The notes beneath the pieces are model-generated. The model worked only from the letters and a program-made list of their open reading frames with translations. It searched no databases and was not told the origin of the DNA. Below are positions 1 through 7,722 of a DNA stretch of 32,689 bases, piece by piece (positions within the stretch are counted from its first letter, which is position 1; each line of letters opens with the position of its first letter). Where the stretch lies: contig NZ_JXXU01000090.1 of assembly GCF_000967495.1 (NCBI RefSeq), positions 1-32,689 on the forward strand, written 5' to 3'. Both the position numbers and the translations under genes were made by a program. This stretch comes from Vibrio neptunius (lineage in GTDB: Bacteria > Pseudomonadota > Gammaproteobacteria > Enterobacterales > Vibrionaceae).

Positions 1-177
1 TCGGCTCAATGAATACTGAACATTGCTTTGCTAAATAAATAGCATAAAGTAATGTTTGAATTGACTGTGCTGAATCTTTCGATTCAATGGTCACTCAGTT
101 CATTGAAACCTAATTTGAAGCCTAAGCTTCTAATTGGATTATCATCAACGAGTGCCCACACAGATTGATAGGTTTAT

Positions 178-190
178 ATTGTTAAAGAGC
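178..190 (-). promoter_or_regulatory. rRNA boxA antitermination site
   Basis: The minus strand reads GCTCTTTAACAAT, which matches the bacterial rRNA leader boxA (TGCTCTTTAACA). NusB/NusE bind this RNA to protect rRNA transcripts from Rho. It lies just downstream of P2, as expected. Confidence 0.85.
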
Positions 191-228
191 TTTGCTTTTC
201 AAGAAACTTTCTCTCAAAGCGGAGGTGC

Positions 229-256
229 ATTCTAGCGAGATAATTTGAAGAGTCAA
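229..256 (-). promoter_or_regulatory. rRNA operon promoter P2
   Basis: On the minus strand, TTGACT (-35, 251-256) and TAGAAT (-10, 229-234) are separated by 16 bases, about 115 bases downstream of P1. Tandem P1/P2 promoters are the normal arrangement for gammaproteobacterial rRNA operons. The start is predicted near 222. Confidence 0.75.
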
Positions 257-344
257 ACACTTTTTCAAACTTATTTTCTCAGAAGCTTTTCACCTCTCTA
301 ACACTGCTGAAGCCTTGTGGCGTCTGCCGTGTCAGTGGATGCGC

Positions 345-372
345 ATTATAGAGAGTCCCTCTGATAGCGCAA
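345..372 (-). promoter_or_regulatory. rRNA operon promoter P1
   Basis: On the minus strand, TTGCGC (-35, 367-372) and a perfect TATAAT (-10, 345-350) are separated by 16 bases. An A/T-rich stretch at about 376-400 sits where an UP element would be. The -10 is followed by a GC-rich GCGC discriminator, the feature linked to stringent (ppGpp/DksA) control of rRNA promoters. The start is predicted near 338. Confidence 0.8.
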
Positions 373-433
373 GCCCTTTTTCAAAAAAAATTGAAAAAAC
401 TCATCGTTCGTTGAAAATGTGTTCAAAACAACA

Positions 434-459
434 AAAAAGAGGGCAAAAAGCCCTCTTTT
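434..459 (-). terminator. Intrinsic terminator of the ubiD-fdx-fre operon
   Basis: A 9-bp perfect stem (AAAGAGGGC / GCCCTCTTT) with a 5-base loop and a T-rich tail on the minus strand lies 20 bases after the fre stop. It separates fre from the rRNA promoters, which run in the same direction. Confidence 0.85.
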
Positions 460-480
460 ATCTATCTATTTCATTCAGTT

Positions 481-1194
481 TTAAATAAATGCGTACGCGT
501 CAGCAAACATACGGTCGCTGTTAGCACCTTTGTTCTGGGTAAATTGTTCACGAGCCGCACCCGCCATTTCAAAACGTCCAGCAATGTAGATGTCATATTC
601 TGCAAGAGAATCAAAATCGTCACTGACGGCTTGAAGTACATTTCCGACTTTGCCTTGCCATTCAGAAGTCGCTTCTTCTACTACTGGAATAAAGTGCACG
701 TTGCTGAACTGTGTTGCGATACCATCCAGTTCATCCTTAGCATATAGCTGGCGTTCATCTCGGCCACCCCAATAAAGATAGATCTCATTAGTTTTATTTT
801 GAGCAACACAGTGGTCCAATATCGAACGCACATAACTAAAGCCTGTACCACCAGCAATCAAAAGTAGAGGACGCTCGCTCTCTTCTTTAACCCACGCCTC
901 GCCATGAGGTGCATCAATACTGATGTCACCATCATTTTCTAATGCGTTTTGCATCGCTTCCACAACTTCAAGAGCGTACGCGTTATGCTCTGCTGCACCA
1001 ATGTGAAGCTCAAGCTCACCTTCATGACGACAAGGACTGCTTGCAATAGAGAATGGACGTTTATCTTTTTCTCCCATCACAACCATTAGATACTGGCCAG
1101 CCTTAAAGCTGACTGGTGTCTTTGGATGCAACAGAATTCGATGGGTATTACAAGCTAACGGCTCAATAGACTTTACTTTACATTGGATGGTCAT
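481..1194 (-). CDS. fre: NAD(P)H-flavin reductase Fre
   Basis: A 237-residue flavin reductase of the ferredoxin-NADP reductase superfamily, close to the 233 residues of E. coli Fre. It transfers electrons from NAD(P)H to free riboflavin, FMN or FAD in the cytosol. The N-terminal beta-barrel contains the flavin-contact motif RPFSIAS (about residues 47-53). The C-terminal half holds the nucleotide-binding LLLIAGGTGFS (about 110-120) and the YWGGR segment. The ATG has AAGAGGAA upstream. It is the last gene of an operon with ubiD and a 2Fe-2S ferredoxin, and starts 15 bases after the ferredoxin stop. Reduced flavin is needed upstream of UbiD, whose prenyl-FMN cofactor is made from FMNH2, so the grouping makes functional sense; that link is inference. 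LuxG of luminous vibrios is a relative, but there are no lux genes here. Confidence 0.93.
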   Translation of the reverse strand: MTIQCKVKSIEPLACNTHRILLHPKTPVSFKAGQYLMVVMGEKDKRPFSIASSPCRHEGELELHIGAAEHNAYALEVVEAMQNALENDGDISIDAPHGEAWVKEESERPLLLIAGGTGFSYVRSILDHCVAQNKTNEIYLYWGGRDERQLYAKDELDGIATQFSNVHFIPVVEEATSEWQGKVGNVLQAVSDDFDSLAEYDIYIAGRFEMAGAAREQFTQNKGANSDRMFADAYAFI

Positions 1195-1208
1195 TTTATT
1201 CCTCTTAC

Positions 1209-1478
1209 TTACTCCTCAAAAGTAAGTACCAAATTACTTTCTGCGAAGGCCTGACAAGCAAACACCCAGCCTTGTTGCTGCTCTTTCTCTGTGAGCATTG
1301 GCTCAAGCTGGTAATTGACTCGACCTTCTATTTTCCGACACAGACACGCTGCGCATGCTCCCACTTGGCAGCGGTTTGGGAAGCTGATGTGATTGTTGAG
1401 CGCAGCTTCCAATACCGTTTCCCCTTCCTGCACATAGAATTGTATATTCTGCGGCTTCAAGGTCACCAAATGGCTCAT
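1209..1478 (-). CDS. Small plant-type 2Fe-2S ferredoxin
   Basis: An 89-residue one-domain [2Fe-2S] ferredoxin. The cluster ligands are visible as C37, C42 and C45 in the CQVGACAAC motif, plus C75 in FACQA, the standard CX4CX2CXnC pattern. C47 is an extra cysteine. The size resembles YfaE, the ferredoxin that maintains the diferric-tyrosyl cofactor of class I ribonucleotide reductase, but there are no nrd genes nearby. The start overlaps the ubiD stop by four bases (ATGA, 1475-1478), so translation is probably coupled. Position between ubiD and fre suggests it takes electrons from Fre or serves ubiquinone synthesis. Specific partner unknown. Confidence 0.85.
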   Translation of the reverse strand: MSHLVTLKPQNIQFYVQEGETVLEAALNNHISFPNRCQVGACAACLCRKIEGRVNYQLEPMLTEKEQQQGWVFACQAFAESNLVLTFEE

Positions 1479-3331
1479 AATATTCCCAGCTTACTCCATT
1501 TTGCATCGACCTGCGCAACTAACTGAGAATCTTTCTTGATTGGGACGCCCCACTCTCGCTGGACTTCTCCCTCAAACTTGTTGGTCGCATCCAAACCCAA
1601 TTTGGAACTACGACCTTCTTTTGCTTCTATCTGTACTGTGTCACGATTTGGATCCATTCTCGTGGTAATCGCCCAAATTATGTCATTCCAATCGTGCACA
1701 TTGACGTCATCATCGCAGAGAATAACAAACTTAGCATCTGTATACTGCTTTAGAAACTCCCACACACCATTGAGCACCGCTTTCGATTGCATGGCGTGGT
1801 TTTTCTTCATCGACAGCACCATAAAGCGATCGGCACCAGCAGATTTTGGCAAAGCGATATCGACAATTTCCGGAAATGCCTGACGAAGTTGACGTAACTG
1901 TTCATCTGTAATTGCTATTTGGCTTGCGGATGCTAACTCTGGGTCAGAGGCCTTCTCGGCATCCCATTTAATCGTTGCATCTAAGCCCATCTTAGAGCCA
2001 AGCCCTACAACTGGTGAGGCGAAGTCGAGAGAATCAATAGGCGTGTTGTCAATCATTAAGGTATCGCGAACAGGTTCCATATGCTCACACATGGCCTTCA
2101 CGACATCATCCCAGCTGCGCGCATTGACACTTTCATCACACACCACAACAAACTTGGTGTACATGAACTGGCGAAGGAAAGACCATACCCCCATCATGAC
2201 TCGCTTAGCATGCCCTGGGTATTGCTTTTTCATCGTCACCACCGCCATTCGGTACGAACAGCCTTCAGGCGGTAGGTAGAAATCTTCAATCTCGGGAAAC
2301 TGCTTTTGCAGGATAGGGACAAACACTTCGTTTAACGCTACACCCAATACAGCAGGTTCATCTGGCGGACGTCCTGTGTAAGTGCTGTGATATATCGGGT
2401 CCTTACGCATGGTGATATGCGTAATGGTAAAAACGTGGTGTTTTTCTTTTTCGTTGTAATAACCAGTGTGGTCACCATAAGGGCCTTCGTCTGCATACTC
2501 ATTCGGGTCAATGTAACCCTCAAGCACGATCTCGGCGCTGGCAGGTACTTCAAGATCATTACTAACAGATTTGACGACTTCTGTTTTACTGCCTCTAAGC
2601 AAACCCGCAAACGCATACTCAGATAACGTATCAGGCACAGGGGTGACTGCACCCAAAATAGTGGCTGGGTCAGCACCAAAGGCAACCGACACTGGAAATG
2701 GCTCTCCCGGATGGGTTTCGATCCAGTCACGCAGATCAAGTGCACCACCACGGTGTGCTAACCAACGCATGATTATTTTGTTGTTACTAATTTTCTGCTG
2801 ACGGTAGATTCCAAGGTTCTGACGCTTTTTATGTGGCCCTCTAGTTACGGTTAGTCCCCAAGTAAGCAGAGGAGCAACGTCATCTTGCCAACAACTCATC
2901 ACAGGAATTTTATCGAGGTCGACATCGTCACCTTGCCAAACAATCTCCTGACACGGCGCTTTACGTAGTCTTTTGACAGGCATATTCAGTACTTGTCTAA
3001 AAACAGGAAGTTTCTCTAACGCATCCTTAAAACCACGTGGAGGTTCTGGCTCTTTGAGATAAGCCAACAATTTACCCACTTCACGCAGATCTTTGACATC
3101 CTCGCGCCCCATACCTATCGCAACTCGCTCGGGAGTACCAAATAAGTTGGTGAGTACAGGCACATCGTAGCCGATAGGGTTTTCAAACAACAACGCTGGA
3201 CCACCGGCACGCAAAGTACGGTCACTAATTTCTGTCATTTCATAATGTGGGTCGACAGGCTCAGAGATGCGTTTAAGCTTCCCTTCCTGCTCAAGGTGAG
3301 CGATAAAGTCGCGTAAATCCTTAAAACTCAT
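1475..3331 (-). CDS. ubiD: 4-hydroxy-3-polyprenylbenzoate decarboxylase UbiD (extended form)
   Basis: Prenyl-FMN-dependent decarboxylase of ubiquinone biosynthesis, acting on polyprenyl-hydroxybenzoate. The catalytic Arg-Glu-Glu set appears as R177 (IYRQQ), E278 (NEYA) and E282 (EGPYGDHTGYY). At 618 residues it is about 120 longer than the 497-residue E. coli protein. The extra length comes from a duplicated C-terminal segment: residues 343-457 and 484-589 both run from a QxFPEI motif through MKK, GVWxFL, VNxxxW and RDT to LGLDATxK. The first copy keeps the YLPPEGCSYR and GSKMGLDAT segments; the second keeps the CDDDVN, WAITTRMDP and REWGVPIKK segments that in E. coli lie in one domain. The ATG context has only a weak Shine-Dalgarno. 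First gene of the operon with ferredoxin and fre. Confidence 0.95.
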   Translation of the reverse strand: MSFKDLRDFIAHLEQEGKLKRISEPVDPHYEMTEISDRTLRAGGPALLFENPIGYDVPVLTNLFGTPERVAIGMGREDVKDLREVGKLLAYLKEPEPPRGFKDALEKLPVFRQVLNMPVKRLRKAPCQEIVWQGDDVDLDKIPVMSCWQDDVAPLLTWGLTVTRGPHKKRQNLGIYRQQKISNNKIIMRWLAHRGGALDLRDWIETHPGEPFPVSVAFGADPATILGAVTPVPDTLSEYAFAGLLRGSKTEVVKSVSNDLEVPASAEIVLEGYIDPNEYADEGPYGDHTGYYNEKEKHHVFTITHITMRKDPIYHSTYTGRPPDEPAVLGVALNEVFVPILQKQFPEIEDFYLPPEGCSYRMAVVTMKKQYPGHAKRVMMGVWSFLRQFMYTKFVVVCDESVNARSWDDVVKAMCEHMEPVRDTLMIDNTPIDSLDFASPVVGLGSKMGLDATIKWDAEKASDPELASASQIAITDEQLRQLRQAFPEIVDIALPKSAGADRFMVLSMKKNHAMQSKAVLNGVWEFLKQYTDAKFVILCDDDVNVHDWNDIIWAITTRMDPNRDTVQIEAKEGRSSKLGLDATNKFEGEVQREWGVPIKKDSQLVAQVDAKWSKLGIL

Positions 3332-3366
3332 TGGTCTTCTGTGACTGATTAAAGTGCAAGCAGTAT

Positions 3367-3398
3367 AACAAAAAGAGGGATCTTACGATCCCTCTTTT
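3367..3398 (-). terminator. Intrinsic terminator after the periplasmic protein gene
   Basis: A 12-bp perfect stem (AAAAGAGGGATC / GATCCCTCTTTT) with a TTAC loop. On the minus strand it continues into TGTT. It lies 15 bases after the stop of the 3413-4408 gene and upstream of ubiD, so ubiD needs its own promoter in the short gap 3332-3370. A TATACT at about 3360-3365 on the minus strand is a possible -10, with no good -35. Confidence 0.85.
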
Positions 3399-3412
3399 CT
3401 ATAAGGTTATTT

Positions 3413-4408
3413 TTATTGTGATAAAACGTTCAAAATCGCGCTACTACGGACTGTTTGATTGTGGTTAACTAGCTCTTTTAACCATGACGAATAGCCCTGA
3501 TTCGCAAGCTCTGTCGCGACCATCGAAGCTTCACCTCGAATTGCCATTCGGTCTATCAAAAAGGCCTTTACCTTATCCTTCATTGGCTTGATACGAGTCA
3601 GCTCTTTGATAGCTTGTTCCTTAAGGCTCGGATTATGAGCAGCAAGCATGATCTGATTGACTGAGAATTCATCGCCCACTGTCGCCAAACGACTAAGCTC
3701 AGACTGGCTTTGAAAATCGGCACGCATCAGCCAAAGCAGTTTATAGACGTCAGGGTTTTCACTCACCTGAGCTAAACGCACCATAACCTGTGATGAGGGT
3801 AGCCAACTGGTCACAGCTGTTCCGGTGAGTTGAAGCACTAAATTTTGCACGGCCTCCGGCGACAAACTATCCAACTCACGAACCAGTAATGCTTCACGCG
3901 CTTGGATTTGATAATCGCTACCCGACAGCCACTGTTTTAGTTCCAGCTCGCCACGTTCTGCACTCAACACAAATTCTAGTGTCGATTGATCCTGTTGCCA
4001 TTGTTTAAGTAAACGACTGGCGATAGCTGGATAGTTAAAGGCAGGAATGGAAAACTCATACCCATCGCCTCTCTCCAACACTTGATAGGTCGGCACCATG
4101 GCTTTTTGTTTTTCAACGAACAAAGCCATTTTAGGCGTCAAGATGACATCTTGGTCTTCAATTTTTTTTAACAGTAGGAAACGCGCCACTTCTTGTTGAG
4201 GAAGCGACAGTCTTTCGAGGGCGAAATTGAGTGAGTCGATATTATTTTCGACAGCATGTTGGAGCAGTTCTGCAACTTTCAGATTAATCTGTAGATCCTG
4301 AAGTAACAGCTCGACTTGTTCTGACTGCATTTCCTTCGCAGCAACCGTTGGTGCTCCAATCAATAATGACGTGCATAGGAGAACCGACGACAACATTCCT
4401 TGTTGCAT
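3413..4408 (-). CDS. Secreted/periplasmic protein of unknown function
   Basis: A 331-residue protein I do not recognise. It begins with a signal peptide: a short N-terminus, hydrophobic core LSSVLLCTSLLIGAP (6-20) and a likely cleavage after TVAA (about residue 24). The mature part is rich in Leu, Gln and Glu, with almost no Cys or transmembrane segments. It looks all-alpha, with short recurring blocks (for example ATVGDEFSVNQIMLAAHNPSLKEQAIKELTRI) that resemble HEAT-like helical repeats. There is a very strong ribosome site, AGAGGAGGTTAAC, before the ATG. It lies between rho and ubiD with its own terminator, so it is probably a single-gene unit. Probably a conserved Vibrio hypothetical; function unknown. 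Confidence 0.75.
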   Translation of the reverse strand: MQQGMLSSVLLCTSLLIGAPTVAAKEMQSEQVELLLQDLQINLKVAELLQHAVENNIDSLNFALERLSLPQQEVARFLLLKKIEDQDVILTPKMALFVEKQKAMVPTYQVLERGDGYEFSIPAFNYPAIASRLLKQWQQDQSTLEFVLSAERGELELKQWLSGSDYQIQAREALLVRELDSLSPEAVQNLVLQLTGTAVTSWLPSSQVMVRLAQVSENPDVYKLLWLMRADFQSQSELSRLATVGDEFSVNQIMLAAHNPSLKEQAIKELTRIKPMKDKVKAFLIDRMAIRGEASMVATELANQGYSSWLKELVNHNQTVRSSAILNVLSQ

Positions 4409-4464
4409 GTTAACCTCCTCTTAACATTCTTGGCCATTGTGGGGCCAATCAGATAAGAATGCAA

Positions 4465-4497
4465 ACAAAAACGCCACCGACAATGTCGATGGCGTTT
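4465..4497 (-). terminator. Intrinsic terminator of rho
   Basis: A long stem with one mismatch (AAACGCCATCGACA / TGTCGGTGGCGTTT read on the minus strand) is followed by TTGTTTGC. It lies 15 bases past the rho stop. The gene for the termination factor thus ends at a factor-independent site. Confidence 0.8.
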
Positions 4498-4511
4498 GAG
4501 GTCACAAATTT

Positions 4512-5771
4512 TTACTGACGACGCATGGCGTCAAAAAACTCATCGTTAGTCTTGGTCATGGCGAGCTTGTCGATCAAGAACTCCATCGCGTCGATTTCAC
4601 CCATTGGGTGAACAATCTTGCGCAGAATCCACATCTTCTGAAGCTCTTCATTCTTAGTCAGAAGTTCTTCACGACGAGTACCTGAACGGTTGAAGTCAAT
4701 GGCAGGGAAAACACGTTTCTCAGCTATCTTACGGTTCAGGTGAATTTCCATGTTACCTGTACCTTTAAACTCTTCGTAGATAACTTCGTCCATCTTAGAA
4801 CCAGTATCAACAAGAGCCGTCGCGAGAATTGTCAGACTACCGCCTTCTTCTACGTTACGTGCAGCACCGAAGAAGCGCTTAGGACGGTGTAGCGCGTTAG
4901 CATCGACACCACCAGTCAGGACTTTACCTGATGATGGAACAACTGTGTTGTATGCACGAGCTAGACGAGTGATAGAATCAAGCAGGATTACTACGTCTTT
5001 CTTGTGTTCAACAAGACGTTTTGCTTTCTCGATAACCATCTCAGCAACTTGTACGTGGCGAGATGCAGGCTCATCAAACGTAGATGCAACCACTTCACCT
5101 TTTACTAGGCGTTGCATCTCGGTTACTTCTTCTGGACGCTCGTCGATAAGAAGCACCATTAGCTCACATTCAGGGTGGTTGTAAGCAATGCTTTGAGCAA
5201 TGTTCTGTAGCAGCATTGTTTTACCCGCTTTTGGCGGAGCAACAATCAGACCACGCTGACCTTTACCAATTGGTGAAGCCAGGTCAAGAACACGTGCTGT
5301 AATATCTTCAGTCGAACCGTTACCACGCTCCATCACCATACGCTCGTTTGCGTGCAGTGGCGTCAAGTTTTCAAATAGAATCTTGTTACGCGCGTTGTCT
5401 GGCTTATCATCGTTAACTGTATTGACTTTTAACAGAGCAAAATAACGTTCGCCATCTTTTGGTGGACGAATCTTACCAGCAATAGAGTCGCCTGTACGAA
5501 GGTTGAATCGGCGGATCTGACTTGGAGATACATAGATGTCATCTGGGCCTGCCAAGTAAGAGCTGTCTGCACTGCGCAAGAAGCCAAAACCGTCTTGAAG
5601 TATTTCCAGAACCCCGTCGCCAAAAATGTCTTCGCCGCTTTTCGCATGCGCTTTAAGGATAGCGAAGATAATGTCTTGTTTTCTTAGACGAGCTAGGTTT
5701 TCAAGGCCCAAGCTTTCGCCAAGTTTGACAAGATCAGACACTGGTCTGTTCTTCAGTTCTGTTAGATTCAT
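4512..5771 (-). CDS. rho: Transcription termination factor Rho
   Basis: Hexameric RNA-dependent ATPase/helicase that ends transcription at Rho-dependent sites. Of 419 residues, the same as E. coli Rho, and nearly identical in sequence. It has an N-terminal helical and cold-shock-like RNA-binding domain (about 1-130, with GFGFLR and the YFALLK segment), Walker A APPKAGKT (K181, K184), Walker B VILLDSITRLARA, and the RNA-contacting Q/R loops around TGGVDANAL. An upstream in-frame TTG at 5795 would add eight residues; the ATG at 5771 is chosen because it gives the conserved MNLTELKN start. There is no strong Shine-Dalgarno before it. The roughly 150-base leader before the gene is where autogenous Rho control occurs in E. 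coli; no specific site was identified here. Confidence 0.97.
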   Translation of the reverse strand: MNLTELKNRPVSDLVKLGESLGLENLARLRKQDIIFAILKAHAKSGEDIFGDGVLEILQDGFGFLRSADSSYLAGPDDIYVSPSQIRRFNLRTGDSIAGKIRPPKDGERYFALLKVNTVNDDKPDNARNKILFENLTPLHANERMVMERGNGSTEDITARVLDLASPIGKGQRGLIVAPPKAGKTMLLQNIAQSIAYNHPECELMVLLIDERPEEVTEMQRLVKGEVVASTFDEPASRHVQVAEMVIEKAKRLVEHKKDVVILLDSITRLARAYNTVVPSSGKVLTGGVDANALHRPKRFFGAARNVEEGGSLTILATALVDTGSKMDEVIYEEFKGTGNMEIHLNRKIAEKRVFPAIDFNRSGTRREELLTKNEELQKMWILRKIVHPMGEIDAMEFLIDKLAMTKTNDEFFDAMRRQ

Positions 5772-5920
5772 GGTGGTGGATACTTTTTTAGTCAAAATAG
5801 GATCTGTTATTTAGTTAAGATGAATTTTGGTCACAGGATCGACCAAGAAGAGAAACTTGTTTATTTAACGTGCGATAAATTAGCACTAAATACTAGCCTA
5901 GTCTAGATTTTGTTAGTCTT

Positions 5921-5955
5921 CAAAAACAAAACCGTGCATTTTGTTAAATGCACGG
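5921..5955 (-). terminator. Intrinsic terminator of trxA
   Basis: On the minus strand, the 10-bp perfect stem CCGTGCATTT / AAATGCACGG with a 4-base loop is followed by TTTTGTTTTTG. It lies 20 bases past the trxA stop and insulates rho from trxA. Confidence 0.9.
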
Positions 5956-5974
5956 CCTTATCTGAACAACTGAA

Positions 5975-6301
5975 TTATAGGTTAGCGTCCAAAAACTCTT
6001 TCAACTGAGTTTTAGACAGCGCACCTACTTTCGTCGCTGCAACACTACCATTTTTGAAAAGTAATAGTGTTGGGATACCACGAATACCAAATTTAGGTGG
6101 AGTACCTGCATTTTGGTCGATATTCAGTTTACCGATAGTGAGTTTGCCTTCGTACTCTTCGGCGATCTCGTCCAGAATAGGAGCAATCATCTTACAAGGA
6201 CCACACCATTCTGCCCAAAAATCAACAAGAACCGGGCTTGCAGCGTTGAGTACGTCGGCTTCAAAACCGTCATCAGTTAGCTGCAAAATCTTATCACTCA
6301 T
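5975..6301 (-). CDS. trxA: Thioredoxin 1
   Basis: Cytosolic dithiol-disulfide oxidoreductase that reduces ribonucleotide reductase, PAPS reductase and other protein disulfides. It has 108 residues, matching E. coli TrxA (109). The active site WCGPC is at residues 32-36 (C33, C36), the buried D27 lies in LVDFWA, and the cis-proline loop GIPT follows. An upstream in-frame TTG (6313) would add MEWK, but that stretch contains the ribosome site GGAGTGGAAG, so the ATG at 6301 is the start. It is divergent from rhlB, the same trxA/rhlB/gppA neighbourhood as in E. coli. Confidence 0.96.
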   Translation of the reverse strand: MSDKILQLTDDGFEADVLNAASPVLVDFWAEWCGPCKMIAPILDEIAEEYEGKLTIGKLNIDQNAGTPPKFGIRGIPTLLLFKNGSVAATKVGALSKTQLKEFLDANL

Positions 6302-6413
6302 CTTCCACTCCAATGTGTTTTTTCAGAACTGGTTGGATGATAACCAGTATTTAGATGCCCTATTGGAATGTATTTACTTTCGTATTGCAAGCTTAAGCTG
6401 ATATTCTATAGCC

Positions 6414-7715
6414 ATGAAAAAGACGCATATCACAGAGCAAAAGTTCGCCGATTTGGGTTTACACCCCCAAGTTGTTGAAGGTTTGGAGAAAAAAGGGTTC
6501 GAGTTTTGTACCCAAATTCAAGCCTTGGCGTTGCCGGTACTGCTCACCGGCCAAGACATTGCAGGTCAGGCTCAAACAGGGACAGGAAAAACCCTGGCTT
6601 TTCTGACTGCTACTTTTAACCACCTGCTGAATACACCAGAGCACGAAGGTCGCAAGCCGACTCAACCACGTGCGATTATCATGGCACCGACTCGTGAACT
6701 GGCAATTCAGATTTACAATGACGCTGAACCTCTGATAGCAGAAACCGGTATTAAAGCCGCATTGGCATACGGTGGCGAGAGCTACGACAAGCAACTTGCT
6801 AAGTTAGAGCAAGGTGTAGACGTGCTGATCGGTACCACAGGTCGTATTATCGACTTCCACAAGCAGAAGGTATTTAACCTTAACCACATCCAAGCGGTTG
6901 TGCTTGATGAAGCTGATCGTATGTTCGATCTTGGTTTCATTAAAGACATTCGTTTTCTATTCCGTCGAATGCCTGAACCTAAAGATCGTTTGAACATGTT
7001 GTTCTCTGCAACGCTTTCTTATCGCGTTCAAGAACTGGCGTTTGAACACATGCATAATCCAAAGCACGTTGAGTCGGAACCAGGTACCAAAACTGGCCAC
7101 CGTATTCAAGAAGAGCTGTTTTACCCATCTAACGAACACAAGATGTCTCTGCTACAAACTCTTATTGAAGAAGAATGGCCAGAACGCGCGATCATCTTTG
7201 CCAATACCAAACACAAGTGCGAATCCGTATGGGGCCACCTAGCAGCTGATGGGCATCGCGTAGGTCTATTGACGGGCGATGTACCGCAGAAGAAGCGCGA
7301 ACGCATCTTGGAACAGTTCACGAAAGGTGAAGTTGACCTGCTAGTGGCAACAGACGTAGCAGCTCGTGGCCTTCACATTCCTCAAGTGACTCACGTATTT
7401 AACTTTGACCTACCTGACGATTGCGAAGATTACGTACACCGCATCGGTCGTACGGGTCGTGCAGGGGCAAGTGGCCATTCAATCAGCTTTGCGTGTGAAG
7501 ACTACGCTATTAACTTACCGCCGATTGAAGAGTACATTGAGCACACCATTCCTGTTTCAAACTACGACCCAAGTGCGCTGATCGAAGATTTACCAGCGCC
7601 ACTACGTATGCGTTCTAATCGTCCGCAACAACGTCGTACCAACACGGGTGGTTCACGCTCAGGCAACCGTCGTAACAACAACCGCTCTCGTCAACGTCAC
7701 CAAAAGGATTCTTAA
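6414..7715 (+). CDS. rhlB: ATP-dependent RNA helicase RhlB
   Basis: DEAD-box RNA helicase of 433 residues (E. coli RhlB 421). In E. coli it is part of the RNA degradosome with RNase E, PNPase and enolase, unwinding structured RNA for decay. Motifs in order: the Q motif near FCTQIQALALP, Walker A AQTGTGKT (53-60), APTRELA (about 91-97), DEAD (165-168), SAT, RGLHIP and the motif VI stretch HRIGRTGRAG. The C-terminal tail (from about residue 400) is basic and low-complexity, rich in Arg, Asn, Ser and Gln, as in other RhlB proteins, and probably binds RNA. gppA follows after 7 bases, so the two are co-transcribed. The segment from 6302 to the start contains a tight divergent promoter region with trxA. 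Confidence 0.96.
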   Translation: MKKTHITEQKFADLGLHPQVVEGLEKKGFEFCTQIQALALPVLLTGQDIAGQAQTGTGKTLAFLTATFNHLLNTPEHEGRKPTQPRAIIMAPTRELAIQIYNDAEPLIAETGIKAALAYGGESYDKQLAKLEQGVDVLIGTTGRIIDFHKQKVFNLNHIQAVVLDEADRMFDLGFIKDIRFLFRRMPEPKDRLNMLFSATLSYRVQELAFEHMHNPKHVESEPGTKTGHRIQEELFYPSNEHKMSLLQTLIEEEWPERAIIFANTKHKCESVWGHLAADGHRVGLLTGDVPQKKRERILEQFTKGEVDLLVATDVAARGLHIPQVTHVFNFDLPDDCEDYVHRIGRTGRAGASGHSISFACEDYAINLPPIEEYIEHTIPVSNYDPSALIEDLPAPLRMRSNRPQQRRTNTGGSRSGNRRNNNRSRQRHQKDS

Positions 7716-7722
7716 GTCGTCT

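Larger units (their letters stand above)
1..338 (-). other. 5' leader of an rRNA operon (16S lies just beyond the left edge)
   Basis: Read on the minus strand, this stretch runs from an rRNA P1 promoter through a boxA antitermination signal and a series of small hairpins towards the window edge. It matches my memory of the sequence directly before 16S rRNA in Vibrio. Hairpins include GAAGCTTAGGCTTC (118-131) and GAATCTTTCGATTC (73-86), which probably belong to the RNase III processing stem. No mature 16S sequence is inside the window. The operon runs leftward, away from fre. There is no protein gene here. Confidence 0.85.

Noticed and set aside
1..60. Start of the 16S rRNA gene within the window
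   Set aside because: The sequence still matches the pre-16S leader; the mature 5' end (AGAGTTTGATC-like) is not present.
2338..2751. 137-codon frame on the minus strand inside ubiD
   Set aside because: It is a shifted-frame shadow of a strongly conserved enzyme, with no ribosome site.
5772..5795. TTG start adding eight residues to Rho
   Set aside because: The ATG at 5771 gives exactly the conserved 419-residue Rho starting MNLTELKN.
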